A stretch of DNA of 64,000 nt from Amblyomma americanum (lineage: Eukaryota > Arthropoda > Arachnida > Ixodida > Ixodidae), in assembly GCF_052857255.1 (NCBI RefSeq), contig NC_135505.1, positions 142,078,343 through 142,142,342 on the forward strand, read 5' to 3'. A program made the translations under genes and the position numbers. Every line of letters begins with the position of its first letter. Within the stretch, counting starts at the first letter, position 1. Positions 48,986-60,627 of the stretch are shown here, in pieces. The notes under the pieces were generated by a model that was given only the letters and a program-made list of their open reading frames with translations, made no database searches and was not told where the DNA came from.

Positions 48986-51651
48986 TTAGAGTGTTCGGGC
49001 GAAGGAAAGGGAAAGCAGGAACGAAGGCTTCGATTAGGCGAAAACCGCGCGCGCGAGCTAATTGAAGCTGCGATGAACTATAGCACTGGACACGAGCAGA
49101 TCCCAAAAGGTTCAAGTGCAACGGTTCCAGCCGGCATAATTAGGGCTGGGACCGTAGTACGAACGGCGCACGAAAATCCCGGCGACAAGCAAGTTCCGGA
49201 CTAAACATGTAAGCACACTGAATTGCGAGCACGCAAATGCTTCCACTCGGATGGAACAGAGCGAACCTCAGTTAATCCACTGCGAATGTTCGCAACATTG
49301 TGCTCGAAGCGTCTCGAATACACGTGTGATCCGTATTGAACGTAACATGCGGTTGAACGTAATAACCGATTGAACGCTTCACTTAGCATCGCCGGAGATT
49401 TCGGAAAGACCGAAATGCCCGAAGTGAACAAACCTCAACCTGTCTTGGCCCGCGGTAACGGCGGACATAAAATGAACACCATACGAAGAGCGTCCACCGC
49501 ACAAGAGTCGATCCAGGAACTGGTCGATTCGAAACAAAATCAATCAGCTAACAGCCCGTTTCCGAAGAACACAGTACAAAAGCCCACAGCAATGGAGGGA
49601 CGCGTCCCGCCCTTACTGATACAGCCACGGACGGACTTCATCTACGCACTAGAACGTTACGACACCGGAAGCGGCGGAGAAAGACAACGACGAAAGAATA
49701 CAAGGCACCAACAGGAATGGACTCTCTTTTTCATAGCGACAAAACAATCGCTGGTTACAAACCCGAACTCTGCGCTAACAAAACGCCTCTTGCGCAGACT
49801 CCAAGGACCGACGACGAGTGCAGGAGTGTAGAGTTAAAAGACACAAAAAAAAACTGCCAAGAATTGTTTAAAGCAGCGATAAGGTGAAATACAAAAGAGC
49901 GAAAAAAATCGCAAAACGCGGAGCGCGCGCGGGGGCGAACAGATGTTCGCCAATCGGTGCACAGCGCCGCATGCGCGATCTGGCGCGTGGCCCCGTCTTT
50001 CGAAGCGGACGCCCACCGATGCGCCGCTGCGGGCGCACACACGTCTACACCTCGCGAGACGATATCTCTGCCGCCGCGGTTTGCGGCGACAAACACGTAT
50101 ATTCCACAAAAAATAAAGAGAACAAAGTCGATCGACGAAAAAAAAAGAAACGCGAGGCAAAGGCGAAAGCTGCGCACTTTCGGGTCCCCCGGAGGACAGA
50201 CAGTGCGGCGCGTGCCCGGGCTTCTTAACGCAATCTTCGAGACGGCCGAGGTCGGTCCACCTCCGCCACCGTGCAACGCAGTGAAACAAACAGAGCGAAA
50301 TAAACGTAAACGCCTACGCTCGACCCCGAACTAAGCGCACGCCCCAAGCTATGTAGCAGTGCGGAAGGCTCACGTCGTCCGACGTTACCCGAGCATTATA
50401 CGACCGCTGGGAGACAAATATCGCGAAGAGAAATATATAAATAGGAAGCCCCGCCGACCGCCACTGACGCCCACGCTGGGACACACCGCAAGACAACCGT
50501 TAAAACGTACGCAAGCACTGCAAGTCGGGTTCGTGAATGGAGAGAACCTGATCTTGCCTTATGCCCGAGAGAAATCGGAAGCGTCGGTGGACCGGTGAAA
50601 AAGGCGGAATGCCCGCAGGTATACTATCAACGTAGTACGTCCGCCGACTGGAGGCGTTGCAAGTGCCTGCATGTTTCGTAGAAAGGCCGACGTCCAGGGC
50701 GGGACTGCTTGGAAAGAGCGGTTTGTTCGAGACGAAATAACTTCTACCCTTTCATAACCGCGGCCGCCAGTATAGGCTTGTAGGTTTCGGCGACCAAAGA
50801 GTCGCCAAGACGAAATGCTCCCTATCTATGCCAGGCAAACGAAGTCGCTTATGCGAACGGCTAATAAACCCGAAGCATTCAAAAATGACGAAGCTGAAAA
50901 CACGTACACCTCAGTTCGAGACTCGAAACCTTACAAACAGTGGAGCTCCGTCTAATCCTGTTAGAATCAGCAGTCAAGTCGCCTAAAGGCGAGGAATCTA
51001 TATCCAGTCTTAGACGCGTTACGAAGTGCGAGGCGAAGACGCCGCCGCGGAGCCAAAGAATCAGCGCGGCCAGAGCTGTCTACAAATTCGCCGGAGGATT
51101 CCGCCGTTATTCCAACAATCCCTTCTCATCCACCGCATCCCTCGATATCGGACCAGGGGGGCCAAAGTTGCTACCGGGGCCTCTCTCTCGGGGGACAGCC
51201 TCCTTGTCGTCTTCTCGGTACAGGGCGCGCGAGAAAGAGAGGTGAGAGGTTTATTTCCAAACCCCTTCTTCTCATTCTTGCAACCCCGAGCTGCGGGTCG
51301 AGCGATGCTCCTGTGAGAGAGAGAGACGCGCCGTGCCTCCACGACCAGCCGCCGCCGCCACAGAAGAAGCAGAAAGAGGCTCGAGCCCTGGGGCTTCAAA
51401 AATAGAGCCGCCCTCTCTCTCGCCGGCGCCCCGAGGGCACCACCACGCAGGAGCACCGCAACCGGCGACGACAAAAGGGTGGAGCCGCGAGGAACTCCGA
51501 AGAACCGCTCCGGAGGATGAACGAGACCGCGGTGCATACGCGGGCTCTCTCTGTACGATGTGCACGGCCCGACGGACGCGTGGTGTCGCGTATATGTCAC
51601 AATAAGCAAAGGAGAGGTCGTGCAGTTGCGCCATCAACACGTTAGCGGAGC

Positions 51652-51899
51652 TTATAAAAGTGGTCGATAGACAGTCTGTAGGCATCTCATACACTATTGC
51701 CTTCATATATAGATATTTCCTTTTGTCAATCCATAGTCTATAGGTTGTCCACAGACAAAAGTCCATTAAATGTGTATAGCCATAAATCTATATACTGTCT
51801 AGGATTTGTTTTGCCTATAGACTGCTCTGTAGGGTTTGTATATAGAGATATCTATAGACTTTATAGAAAAAAGTGCAAAGAAATTTTTTGTAAGGGTTA
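51652..51899. mobile_element. TCTATAGAC-rich MITE-like element, copy 2
   Basis: Diverged copy of 11205-11473 in the same orientation, in Delta intron 1. Shared landmarks include agatatttc, ccatagtctatagg, acaaaagtc and the gtaagggt end. Confidence 0.6.
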
Positions 51900-54069
51900 G
51901 ATCTTCGATGCTACAGCACACGCGTTACAAGCCCGCGCGAGATACGCCGTTATCCACGCCGAAACACGGCTTCTTCACCCGTACGTTCGCTTCTCCACGC
52001 CACTTTCCGAACGCAGTTCACGTTCACGGCAAACTGCACCGCCCCGCTCCGCTAGAATTTCGAGTAAAACCGCAGAATTTGCAGATAAGCGAGTCAGTCA
52101 AGATTTTTTAGCGCTTCCGTAAAATTAGACCCGCGCACTGTGCACCTCCGCCTTCTTGTTTGGCGATCAGCTTGCAAACGCGGCCGCCAAACTGAAAAGA
52201 ATTCATCCAAGGGGCGGCTGCGACCGCATATATATGATGTTGGCGGCAGACATTATGACTGAAGCTTTACGGCGTTTAAACAGAGTTCCGGGGCGCCTTT
52301 AAATGCCAGTACAGGCGATGGTTTACTGCGGTTCAACGCGCCTCAACCCAAACAAACTTTGCCGACTTGCACGAAATATCGTAGAAAGAGGATGCGAACG
52401 ACCTATGCCTACGGAACAGTTCATCGCTACAGGAGATGAGGAAACGAGAACGATCTCATCTCACACACAGCCGTACGCGGACCGCCTCGTCCGTTTCACG
52501 GCAAAATTATCGGACCAAACGACGCTTAATTGAAAAAAACACGTCCACACACCGAAAGAGCCCCGACAGGAAGGAGGCAACTTCGCAGACGGTTTCTGTT
52601 TCGAGCCGATTGATGCGGAAAAAACTTTGCTAATCTTAAAAAGCAAAGCCATCCGACGATTGAGATTAAGGCCACTCGTTTACAACCGCGTCGGAGAAGG
52701 CACGCACCGCAAAAAACAGTCGGCATATCATTGACGTCTATATGAGCAATAAGACCGTTCCGTCGTTCGTAGACTGGAAAGGCGCCTTCCAAACGGCCCT
52801 GTACAGCTGTCTAGCGCTGATAACACGCTCCCAAGATGGATGCATGAAACAGTAAGAAGCCACTGGAGGGCACTATAGGCCTCTGCCGCATGGTCAGCTC
52901 TTCTATGACCTCGTTCGAAAAGTGGACTCCCATCCTGGGCGAGATTCAATTCCCACGGGAGGCCGCCGCGATCGCGGAAACGTAACACCGTCCTCCGCCG
53001 CGGAGCGATATACCCTCTGCACACGGCCGCCAAACAGAAACACTGCACATCGAAGCTCGTTCGCTGCGGAGCGAGCCGGGGGTGGGTGTCACACGTCAGC
53101 GCGAGTCCTGCCTTTCTGCCAGGCGGCTCTTTAAAACCTTTCGCCGATGCCAATTCGATCTTGCGCAACAAGGAGCCGAGAGGGAAGCAAAGCGGGGGGC
53201 GACACGGGACGGATGAGGGGTGAACTGCGGGGCTCGGCTCGGTTCAAAGACCCGAGTCGACTGTTTTCCGAAGCAACGACGGCAGCGCGGTGGTGGCGGG
53301 GAGTTCTTTACGCTCAACGACGCCGGGGGCTGCCGTCACCTTAGCGACCTTCCTACGCGAGGCGCAAAAGCTCGAAATGGGACTGCGACATTTTGCACAA
53401 CGGAAACATCGTTAAGCGAACGTGGCAACTGCCTCCATCTTCCAATAGTCTGTGATCAAGCAGAACACGACAGTGTACCTGAAAACACGCCCGGAGCACT
53501 CGGAGATGCATCTCCCAACGGTGCTAACCTCAAGGCGAAGGTGACGACGCTACAGCTGAGGTAAATCTGCAGTTGGGGCGAGCGGAACTGTCCGTACAGC
53601 GACAGCTATAGGAAGAACCCCGCATTCAGAACTTGGATTATTTTTCAAGTTAAAAGCTTACAGCATTCTCCTTAGCGTGAAGGGCACACGAGCTACGGCT
53701 ATAGACGACGGTAGTGGGAGAAACAGAGCACGTCGACTCTCGGGAAACTATTACTGGCAGAAGCTCGGCAAAGCTCTGGCTACCAATCCGGTAATTATGC
53801 GGTTGCGTACAGGCATCGGCAATGCGAAGGGCAACACTCGGTTCAAAGTCTAGCCCGAAATTTGTTGTTAATTTCACAAGGAACATGAAAAAAAAAAGAT
53901 TGCATTAAGGGGATTGTGGGCGTGGAGCAAAACTGCTCGCAGAAAATACAGCCCATTAATGGTAGCTGCCAAGTGATCTCCCACAGCATCAGCGTTGCCC
54001 TCTCGTAATGCTTCGACCTGTACCTCACTCTGACCAGGGACACGAAAAGAGTAGCGAAACAGGACTCAC

Positions 54070-54318
54070 CAGAAGGGGTTGTTGCAGGAGGCAGAGTAAA
54101 ACCAGGAGTAGGAGATGGGTCCGCAGGCAGTTGGAGGAAGGCGTCTGCCGCCTCGTCGCCCACCACGACAGGGTCGGAGGCGGGCTGGACGTGGAGGAGG
54201 ACGACCGCGTCTTCGACGGCGCCGTGTCGGGGACTCGGCGGTGTTGGGACGAACAGGGATGGTTCCGCGGGTGGGGCAGCGGAGGGGACCGTCGCTGCTG
54301 CCTCCAACCGCTAGGCAT
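54070..54318 (-). CDS. Dl: Delta exon 1: start region and signal peptide
   Basis: The frame ends in a clear hydrophobic run, THLLLLVLLCLLQQPLL, immediately before a GTGAGT donor at 54069-54064 in phase 0. It reads straight into the MNNL domain of exon 2. I chose the ATG at 54318-54316, the in-frame start nearest the signal peptide. This leaves an odd N-terminal stretch of about 66 residues, rich in Ser, Pro and Arg, ahead of the hydrophobic core. The same frame stays open to 54558, with further ATGs at 54417, 54495 and 54549. A typical secreted protein has a short n-region. An upstream exon could therefore join inside this block; a pyrimidine-rich candidate acceptor ends at 54185. The donor and signal peptide are firm, the start is not. 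Confidence 0.6.
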
Positions 54319-55600
54319 CGCCGCCGCCTCGTCGACGACGCTAGACTCCCGACTCAGCTGCCGCCACTGACTCCGGCTACTCGAGGTCGCCGTTCGCGAC
54401 GCCAGGTACACCGTCATGGGCGTCGCACCGGGCAGTTCCGTGGCCGAACAGCAGCGCACCGCGCTATCGTCCACGGCTTCGGCCGCCGTCGACATCTCGG
54501 CCGGCGGAGGGCTTCTCCGCCGCTCCTGCGATCTACTCGCGTACCACATCGCGGCCACTTCTCGGGGCGGTGGCGGCGTTATCGAGCCAGGCCGGAACGA
54601 AAGCGTCTTGAATCAAAAGAACTCCGATGCCTCCTCGCTCTCTACACGGGAAAAGAAAATAACAACAAAAACGGCACTTTCCGACGCGTTACTCTTGTTT
54701 TAATAAGTGTTCGGCAGCCCCTTTCGTCAACAAAACACGCACGATGCCCTGTCGCTAGCTTCCCTTTCCACGCCTGTCAGTGCCGGCTCTCGGAGAAGGC
54801 GCGACGCGGTCTTTGCGTGGAAGCGGCGAGTCGCGCGCGATAGTAGCCGCATCGCGATTTCTTGCGCGCGCGAACGAAAAAAAAAAAAGAACGAAAGCAG
54901 AACAAACGTGACGGGATCAGGCAAATTGTAATCCACGATCACACATTCACATCCACGCAGCACCAAATCCGAGTGCGAAGACGACCGGCGACTCCGTTGC
55001 AACGGGGCGGAGGAGCAGCGATAATCCACAGGGTTGGCACACACGCTTGGCTACCGGCGACCGGAGTCCGTGGTGCCGCGTGACCGCCGGCGCGCTACAG
55101 CAGCAACGGTCGCGCGTCGCATCCTCGACGTTGGGTAGCAGCAGACGACACAAACACAAGCGAAGCACACTGGGGCGTTGCGCAGACGATGCTGGCTGCA
55201 CGCTGGACTTTTTTTGCGAACAAAAGGGAAAAAAATCGCCGCGCTCGCGCGCTTTGAAGCGCCGTCGTCGGCTCGGAGGAGAGAAAAATCGCGGGCGCGA
55301 CGGACGTAGCGCCCTCGGCCGAATCCAGTGCGCGTGTGGGGAGCGAAAACGCCGACCAGCCGCTCTTATGCGACGCCCTCTCCCTCGGCCGCCGCCGAAG
55401 ACGAGGCCCGTCTTGTTCTTCCCCTCCTCCTCGCCCAAAAGACGCCGCGGAGGAGGAGGAGGAGGGCACTCCTCCGCGCGCTCTCCCTCTCCCCCCTTTG
55501 GAAAGCAACGCGCGGATGAGGAGAGCGCGCCGCCCTTGCCCGCGGCAGATGGCGCGCACTGACCAATGCACACCGGAGCTGAGAGGAAAAGCAGCGTCAC
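54319..55600 (-). promoter_or_regulatory. GC/CpG-rich region upstream of Delta exon 1
   Basis: This stretch is rich in G+C and CpG and lies where the 5' UTR and promoter should be. I see no convincing TATA box, and CpG-rich promoters often lack one. The transcription start cannot be placed from sequence alone. Some of it (to 54558) is in frame with exon 1 and could be coding. Confidence 0.3.
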
Positions 55601-56000
55601 GCGTTCTCTCCGCTATCCCTCCTCACCGTATTCGAGAGAGAGGAGAACAGGAAAGGAGAACACCCAACGTGCGCGGGGTACGTTCGGCAAGCCCTCAGTC
55701 GGCGTCCGGACGCCGTAGAGGCAGGGTGGATGAGTGCCGCTAGAAGACCAGTTTTCGAGAAAACTGTGTTACCGCACAATGTGAACATTATCCGAGGCCA
55801 ATTCATTTAAGCGAGTGTTAGGCAGCTACTTCGCCTGCGACGTCATAAGTGACAGCTGCGGCAGTAATAGCACATCGCAGGAGGTAGTCGATGCATGGTA
55901 CTGAATGAATTCGGCTTCGGCGAAGTCAGAGATTGAATGCAAGAACTGTCAGATATAGCTTCAAGGACCCAATGTTCTTCTGGAATCATCGAAGAGATAC

Positions 56001-56294
56001 CCGCCGCGGCAACTCAGTGGTTAGAGCGCTCGGCTACTGATCCGGAGCTCCCGGGTTAGAACCCCACCGCGGCGGCTGCGTTCTTATGGAGGCAAAACGC
56101 TAAGGCGCCCGTGTGCTGTGCGATGTCAGTGCGCGTTAAAGATCCCCAGGTGGTCGAAATTATTCCGGAGCCCTCCACTACGGCACCTCTTCCTTTCTTT
56201 CACTCCTTCGTTTATCCCTTCCCTTACGGCGCGGTTCAGGTGTCCGCCGATATATGAGACAGATACCGCGCCATTTCCTTTCCCCAAAAACCAA
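56001..56294 (+). mobile_element. Tick-type tRNA-derived SINE, near full length
   Basis: Plus strand: ccgccgcggcaactcagtgg, cccgggttagaacccc, body with ccaggtggtcgaaattattc, ending ccccaaaaaccaa. It lies 1.5-2 kb upstream of Delta exon 1. Confidence 0.92.
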
Positions 56295-59200
56295 TCACTA
56301 CTAAGCATCGAAGAGCTACGGGTGAACATTCAGTTCTCCCAACCCGAAACAATGCGTAAGTTTACAAAAGTCCTTGGCGAAAGATTCGAAAAGAATGGCA
56401 CTGCACCCAAAAGCGGGCCCACCTTCAAATCAGCGCTTCCTATGCACGCTTCGGTTCACCACTGCCAGAAGAGAACGAAAACGCAGACAACGAAGCAAGA
56501 AAACCTCGTCGCCCTATAGCCGTGCTACACGGTGTTCCACCTCCGTCACAAAATCTCGCCATGACGCAAAACGAAGCCCTCACGGGCAAAGTGAAGAAGA
56601 CACGCGAGCACAGGCCAGCAAGGACTCATCACAAGGATGCGGCGTCCAGTCTCCTTTTTTGCAGCACATGCCACGCTGGCTCTCGACACGCGAGAGCGAA
56701 TGAAATGTAGTTTGATCTAGCTGGAAACACTGGAAGCCATCCTCAGCGGCCACTCGGCAGCACTGATCGCTCGCGGACGGATGCGTTGAGAGCAGATGGA
56801 TTCCTGGTGCGAGTGAGATGATTCCAAGTGAGCCTAGCCGGGAGAGAGACGGTAAAATGAGGTTAGGAAATTTTCAGGCAGATGAGGTTATAATTACGAA
56901 ATTAACCGCGACGTCATGGAAATCGGCGACCGCCATTGGCTGGAGGGCATGCTCCCAGGGACATCTGTCGCTTGGCTCTCGAGTTGCACTTGACTGCGAC
57001 GTACGACAGGGCCGTGGTAGAAGAGATCGCTGAAGAGGCGTTATGTTCCGGTTCAAAAATAAGGCGGCTAAGTACCGTGAATAGACGTCGCATTTTTTTT
57101 CCTCCACGAAATAGGAGTAGCCGCGCGCGGATACATTAACCGAGAAACTAAAAAAAATGCAGACAGTGGCAAGATCGCCTAAGCAACTGCCTGCTTTCCT
57201 CCGCGTACGAAGCTGGTTGTGCGAACAATAACGAAATATCTCGTCGGGCGAGGGTCCGTAGTTTCCCCACACGAGACAAGCAAAACGCAGCGAAACCTGC
57301 GCACTGCACACACGTGCGCAGTGAGGTGAAACAGAACCCCCCCCCCCCGCTTTTCTCTCTCTCTCTCCTTCTCTCTCTCTCTCTCTCTCTTTCGAGCGTA
57401 ATTTCCCAAAAACTGCAAAAAAATACAAATCCGAAGCGGCACGGCAGGAATGCCACGATTCGAGCAGCTCCAATTATACTCAACGTTTACCTAGCGTCGT
57501 TTAGTGGAAAGAAGATAAACAAAAAAGAAACAAAACAAGCAGGAGGAGGAAGAAGACCGTCTTGTTTACAGCGTTTCCCGAAAACGCCGGCGGAAAACCG
57601 CACACACTCCGCACCGAGAGAAGGCATTCAATGCAAATTTGCCCGGGCACGAACAAGAAGACGAGGAAATAGAAAAAAACGACATAATGAAAGAAAAGAA
57701 AAGGAAGAAAGGATCGCGGGAGCTGCTCTGACGCAAGCGACCCGCACTGCGCCGCGACACCTCGGCCGTCATCAACGCGCCACACGGGAGACAATGGAAG
57801 CTGTGTCCAGTAGGCGCCGCCGAGAGAGGAAGCTAGCAGACGACACGCGTGCGGGGGTCGGAAGGAAAAAAAAGAAGACAGGCGAGGACCCAAGAAGCAG
57901 ACGACGGCACAGAAAGACGCGTAATTGCCAGCCGCGTACAGCGGGGACGACGTTATAAGGAGGTGCGAGTTCATAAACAAGTTTACCACGAGAGAGCTCC
58001 TTTCTTAGCCCGTCGTTGGTGCAGCAGCTTCGAACAACCCTCAAAACCTGCAATCGTTCCTCGGCAGAAGACCGCTAAGGACAGCTTTAGGGAACGGTAC
58101 ACGCGATCCAGCGCTGAGTAAACAGCGCGTCGCGAACTAAACAGCGCGGTTATTTGTGAGCGGAAAACAACAGCTGGCTAGCTAGCTGGTTTGTAATGAA
58201 CGTTATCAACGTGGGCCGAGCTAAGTACAGTTAACGCGCTAGCAGAACAAAAAGTGTCACAGCCTTTAACGCTGCCGTTCGTGTGGCAAGGAAGGCGACA
58301 GAGACGCGCCGAAAATACCTTCAAGGGTTCAGTTGACAGCATTGTCAACTTCTCTTCCGTGCGTGAAATGGTGGTGGTGAAAATACGCGAAAATTACGAA
58401 CCGCGCGCCATCTTTCGTCGCCTGCGATACCTAGCAGAATGCCCGTGGTTTAAAATAACGTGCTCCCTAAAAAAAAAAAACAAAGAGAAAGCCTGCTATC
58501 GACGGCGTTCTAATCGGTATATGCTACGCACTGATACCTAATACGCGGCTATTCCGCATCCTGATGGCAGCGGCACAGGCCTGTTCCTCCACATCGACGA
58601 AAATTCGAAAGGAGCAGTTCGATCGAGAACCTTCCTCCATGCTGCCTTCTCGAGAAAATTTAAGTAATTTAACTCCGAAAGCGAAAATGCCCCGTAGCCT
58701 AACCTCCGCAACCGTGCGAGAAAAAAAAAGAAAAAAAAACACCTAAGCAGTTAGTGCGAAGACTGCTCGAACAGAACAGAGTTGTTCGCGCAACACCGCA
58801 CAGCTGGCTTTTCCACTGCGCTCCTGTGTTGTGCAAGGCAGCCGACCTATCATCCTCGGCCCGGCTCGGGGCCAGGTGCCGCATCGATTCCGTTCAAATT
58901 CCATTGTATTCAGGTTCCATGGCATTACAGTACCCGTCGAGAGAAAATTACAGGGTAGGTAAAAAGTTCCCAGGCCACGGGGCCTGCTTTTGAGCAGTGT
59001 TTTCGGGCGGTTACGACAAATCTGTGTAGAGGGTAGGATAAGTAACATTGTCACCTCGGGAAACCTTGATAGATTTATTGACAACTTAAGTTCCAGGAAT
59101 ACGCCCCTGAAAAGCAGAAAACGTGGAGTTGGAAGTTTTGAACAACCCAGTACATCACAATTAACTGTTATGTGCAAACAGGACTCACGAAAAGGCTTGG

Positions 59201-60130
59201 AATTCAACTGAGGCGAGCGCAGTGAGATACTGAAGGGATATTGACAGAGTGAGCCTTGCGAGACACGTAGATGGCAGCGTGCATAAGAGAATACAAATTA
59301 GTGATGTCCCGCCTCAAATGAAACACGTAGCCAAGCGCGACTGGTTAAGGTGTGCAGATGACAGTAGGGTAATCAAACGCGGATCGGGTGTCCAGTTATC
59401 GTGGCAGGAGGCAGGGCTAATTGGATACCAACGGGAAAGGCCCCTGTGGCCGTCAGCTACTCTCTCCCCTCGGGCACCGTGTGAACGTGGGTAGAACAGT
59501 AGTTTCTGGCTACGAACTACAAAGTCGGCAGCGCCTACCCCGCGTGTCATCTCTAAACCAATCCGACGTTAAAACCAGCTTCAACTACTCCCCAATCGAT
59601 TTGTAGCGAATTCTACGGCCATGACCGTGAAGTTGGGCCTATTCGCCGATTTCTACTCGGTGCCATGTGGACAATATGTATAAAGAAGCTTCGCTGAGCC
59701 ATTTTACACCCCTTGTCACACTTCCATATCGGCAAATTTTCTCGTCCGCGGCACTTCCCCACGCGGCTTCCACGACACGAGCGCCATCTTTCCGGCCGAA
59801 ACAGAATTACGGCGGAACAGCACGCATGAATGGGCGTCCATACTATCAAGTAAAGGGCTCCAGACGGTCTCCGGTTGTAAGCCGAGTGCTTGTACAGAGC
59901 TCTCCTGGGTTTGTTCACAATATTATTTTTGTCTGCGTACCTGTGCCCTTTCCACAGGTCTACTTATACAGTCGGCAACAAGTTGACGGTTATGTGCCTC
60001 CGCGGCAAGAATTTCACTTACCTGCGGTCAATCAAGCTGATCGACTGAAATACTTGCAGGTACGAGGGGCTGTGCATGCTCCGCCCGAAAAAAGTATCGA
60101 TAGTACTAAAAAACTGGGCCGCGAGGCAGC
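56295..60130. other. Upstream flank, nothing recognised
   Basis: Two gcagacgac copies (57836, 57897), a C12 run (57337) followed by a (TC)n tract, and no supported exon. Confidence 0.5.
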
Positions 60131-60158
60131 GTACAGGTGCCCACAAAAGTTTTCGGAA
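60131..60158 (+). repeat. 28-bp inverted repeat, left copy
   Basis: Reads gtacaggtgcccacaaaagt then tttcggaa. Its exact reverse complement lies at 60600-60627, with the 60158-60440 SINE between them. Confidence 0.95.
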
Positions 60159-60440
60159 TAATAATAATAATAATAGTAGTTGGTTTTTTGGGGAAAGGAA
60201 GTGGCGCAGTATCTGTCTCATATATCGTTGGACACCTGAACCGCGCCGTAAGGGAAGGGATAAAGGAGGGAGTGAAAGAAGAAAGGAAGAAGAGGTGCCG
60301 TAGTGGAGGGCTCCGGAATAATTTCGACCACCTGGGGATCTTTAACGTGCACTGACATCGCACAGCACACGGCCGCCTTAGCGTTTTGCCTTCATAAAAA
60401 CGCAGCCGCCCCGGTCGGGTTCGAACCCGACCGGGGCGCC
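60158..60440 (-). mobile_element. Tick-type SINE with snapped-back head
   Basis: Minus strand: a body matching the other copies and an (att)n tail. The head is abnormal. At the B box the sequence folds back, giving a perfect 32-base palindrome (60407-60438) in place of the remaining tRNA-like sequence. Confidence 0.88.
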
Positions 60441-60599
60441 GAAATCAAGAAAAGTGTCTATTTCCTCACTAGCTAGAAGTGCAGCCAAGCACTGAGGGGT
60501 GCACTGTGCAGGTCGCGCAACGAACTACAAAGCACACCCTTCTGATCATGGCTGCATGTTGGCGCTGCGCAATAACCAGGCCTTGTGTCAATTATCGTG

Positions 60600-60627
60600 T
60601 TCCGAAAACTTTTGTGGGCACCTGTAC
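60600..60627 (-). repeat. 28-bp inverted repeat, right copy
   Basis: Exact reverse complement of 60131-60158. The two enclose about 440 bases. They could be the ends of a small DNA element into which the SINE inserted, or a foldback duplication. Confidence 0.95.

Larger units (their letters stand above)
41910..54069 (-). other. Dl: Delta intron 1 (12.2 kb)
   Basis: I see no gene inside. It contains an inverted repeat dimer (41964-42470), a (TAC)n tract, a tRNA-derived SINE (46049-46365), the tail of an RTE-type LINE (48461-48716), a second interspersed repeat (48718-48985), a TCTATAGAC-rich element (51652-51899), and C and G runs at 45431 and 43806. Eight exact copies of gcagacgac lie in it. 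Confidence 0.85.
18903..54318 (-). other. Dl: Delta gene: coding span of the Notch ligand
   Basis: Seven coding exons on the minus strand join at 54070/41909, 41604/40587, 40533/31119, 30853/21493, 20891/20522 and 19436/19089. They make a continuous frame of 918 codons, counting from the ATG at 54318. In order the protein holds a hydrophobic signal (about residues 67-83), MNNL domain (84-185), DSL domain (248-290), nine EGF repeats (about 295-642), a membrane span (about 689-714) and a tail of about 200 residues ending ATEV. Delta is a cell-surface ligand that activates Notch on neighbouring cells; the DSL and first EGF repeats bind the receptor, and ubiquitin ligases act on the tail to drive signalling. 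Domain order and EGF count match Drosophila Delta. Intron phases are 0, 0, 1, 1, 1 and 2. What is uncertain is the start codon and any non-coding 5' exon. Confidence 0.95.

Noticed and set aside
53843..54307. Alternative minus-strand frame over exon 1 (MEAAATVPSA...)
   Set aside because: It does not give a signal peptide at the GTGAGT donor and is out of phase with exon 2.
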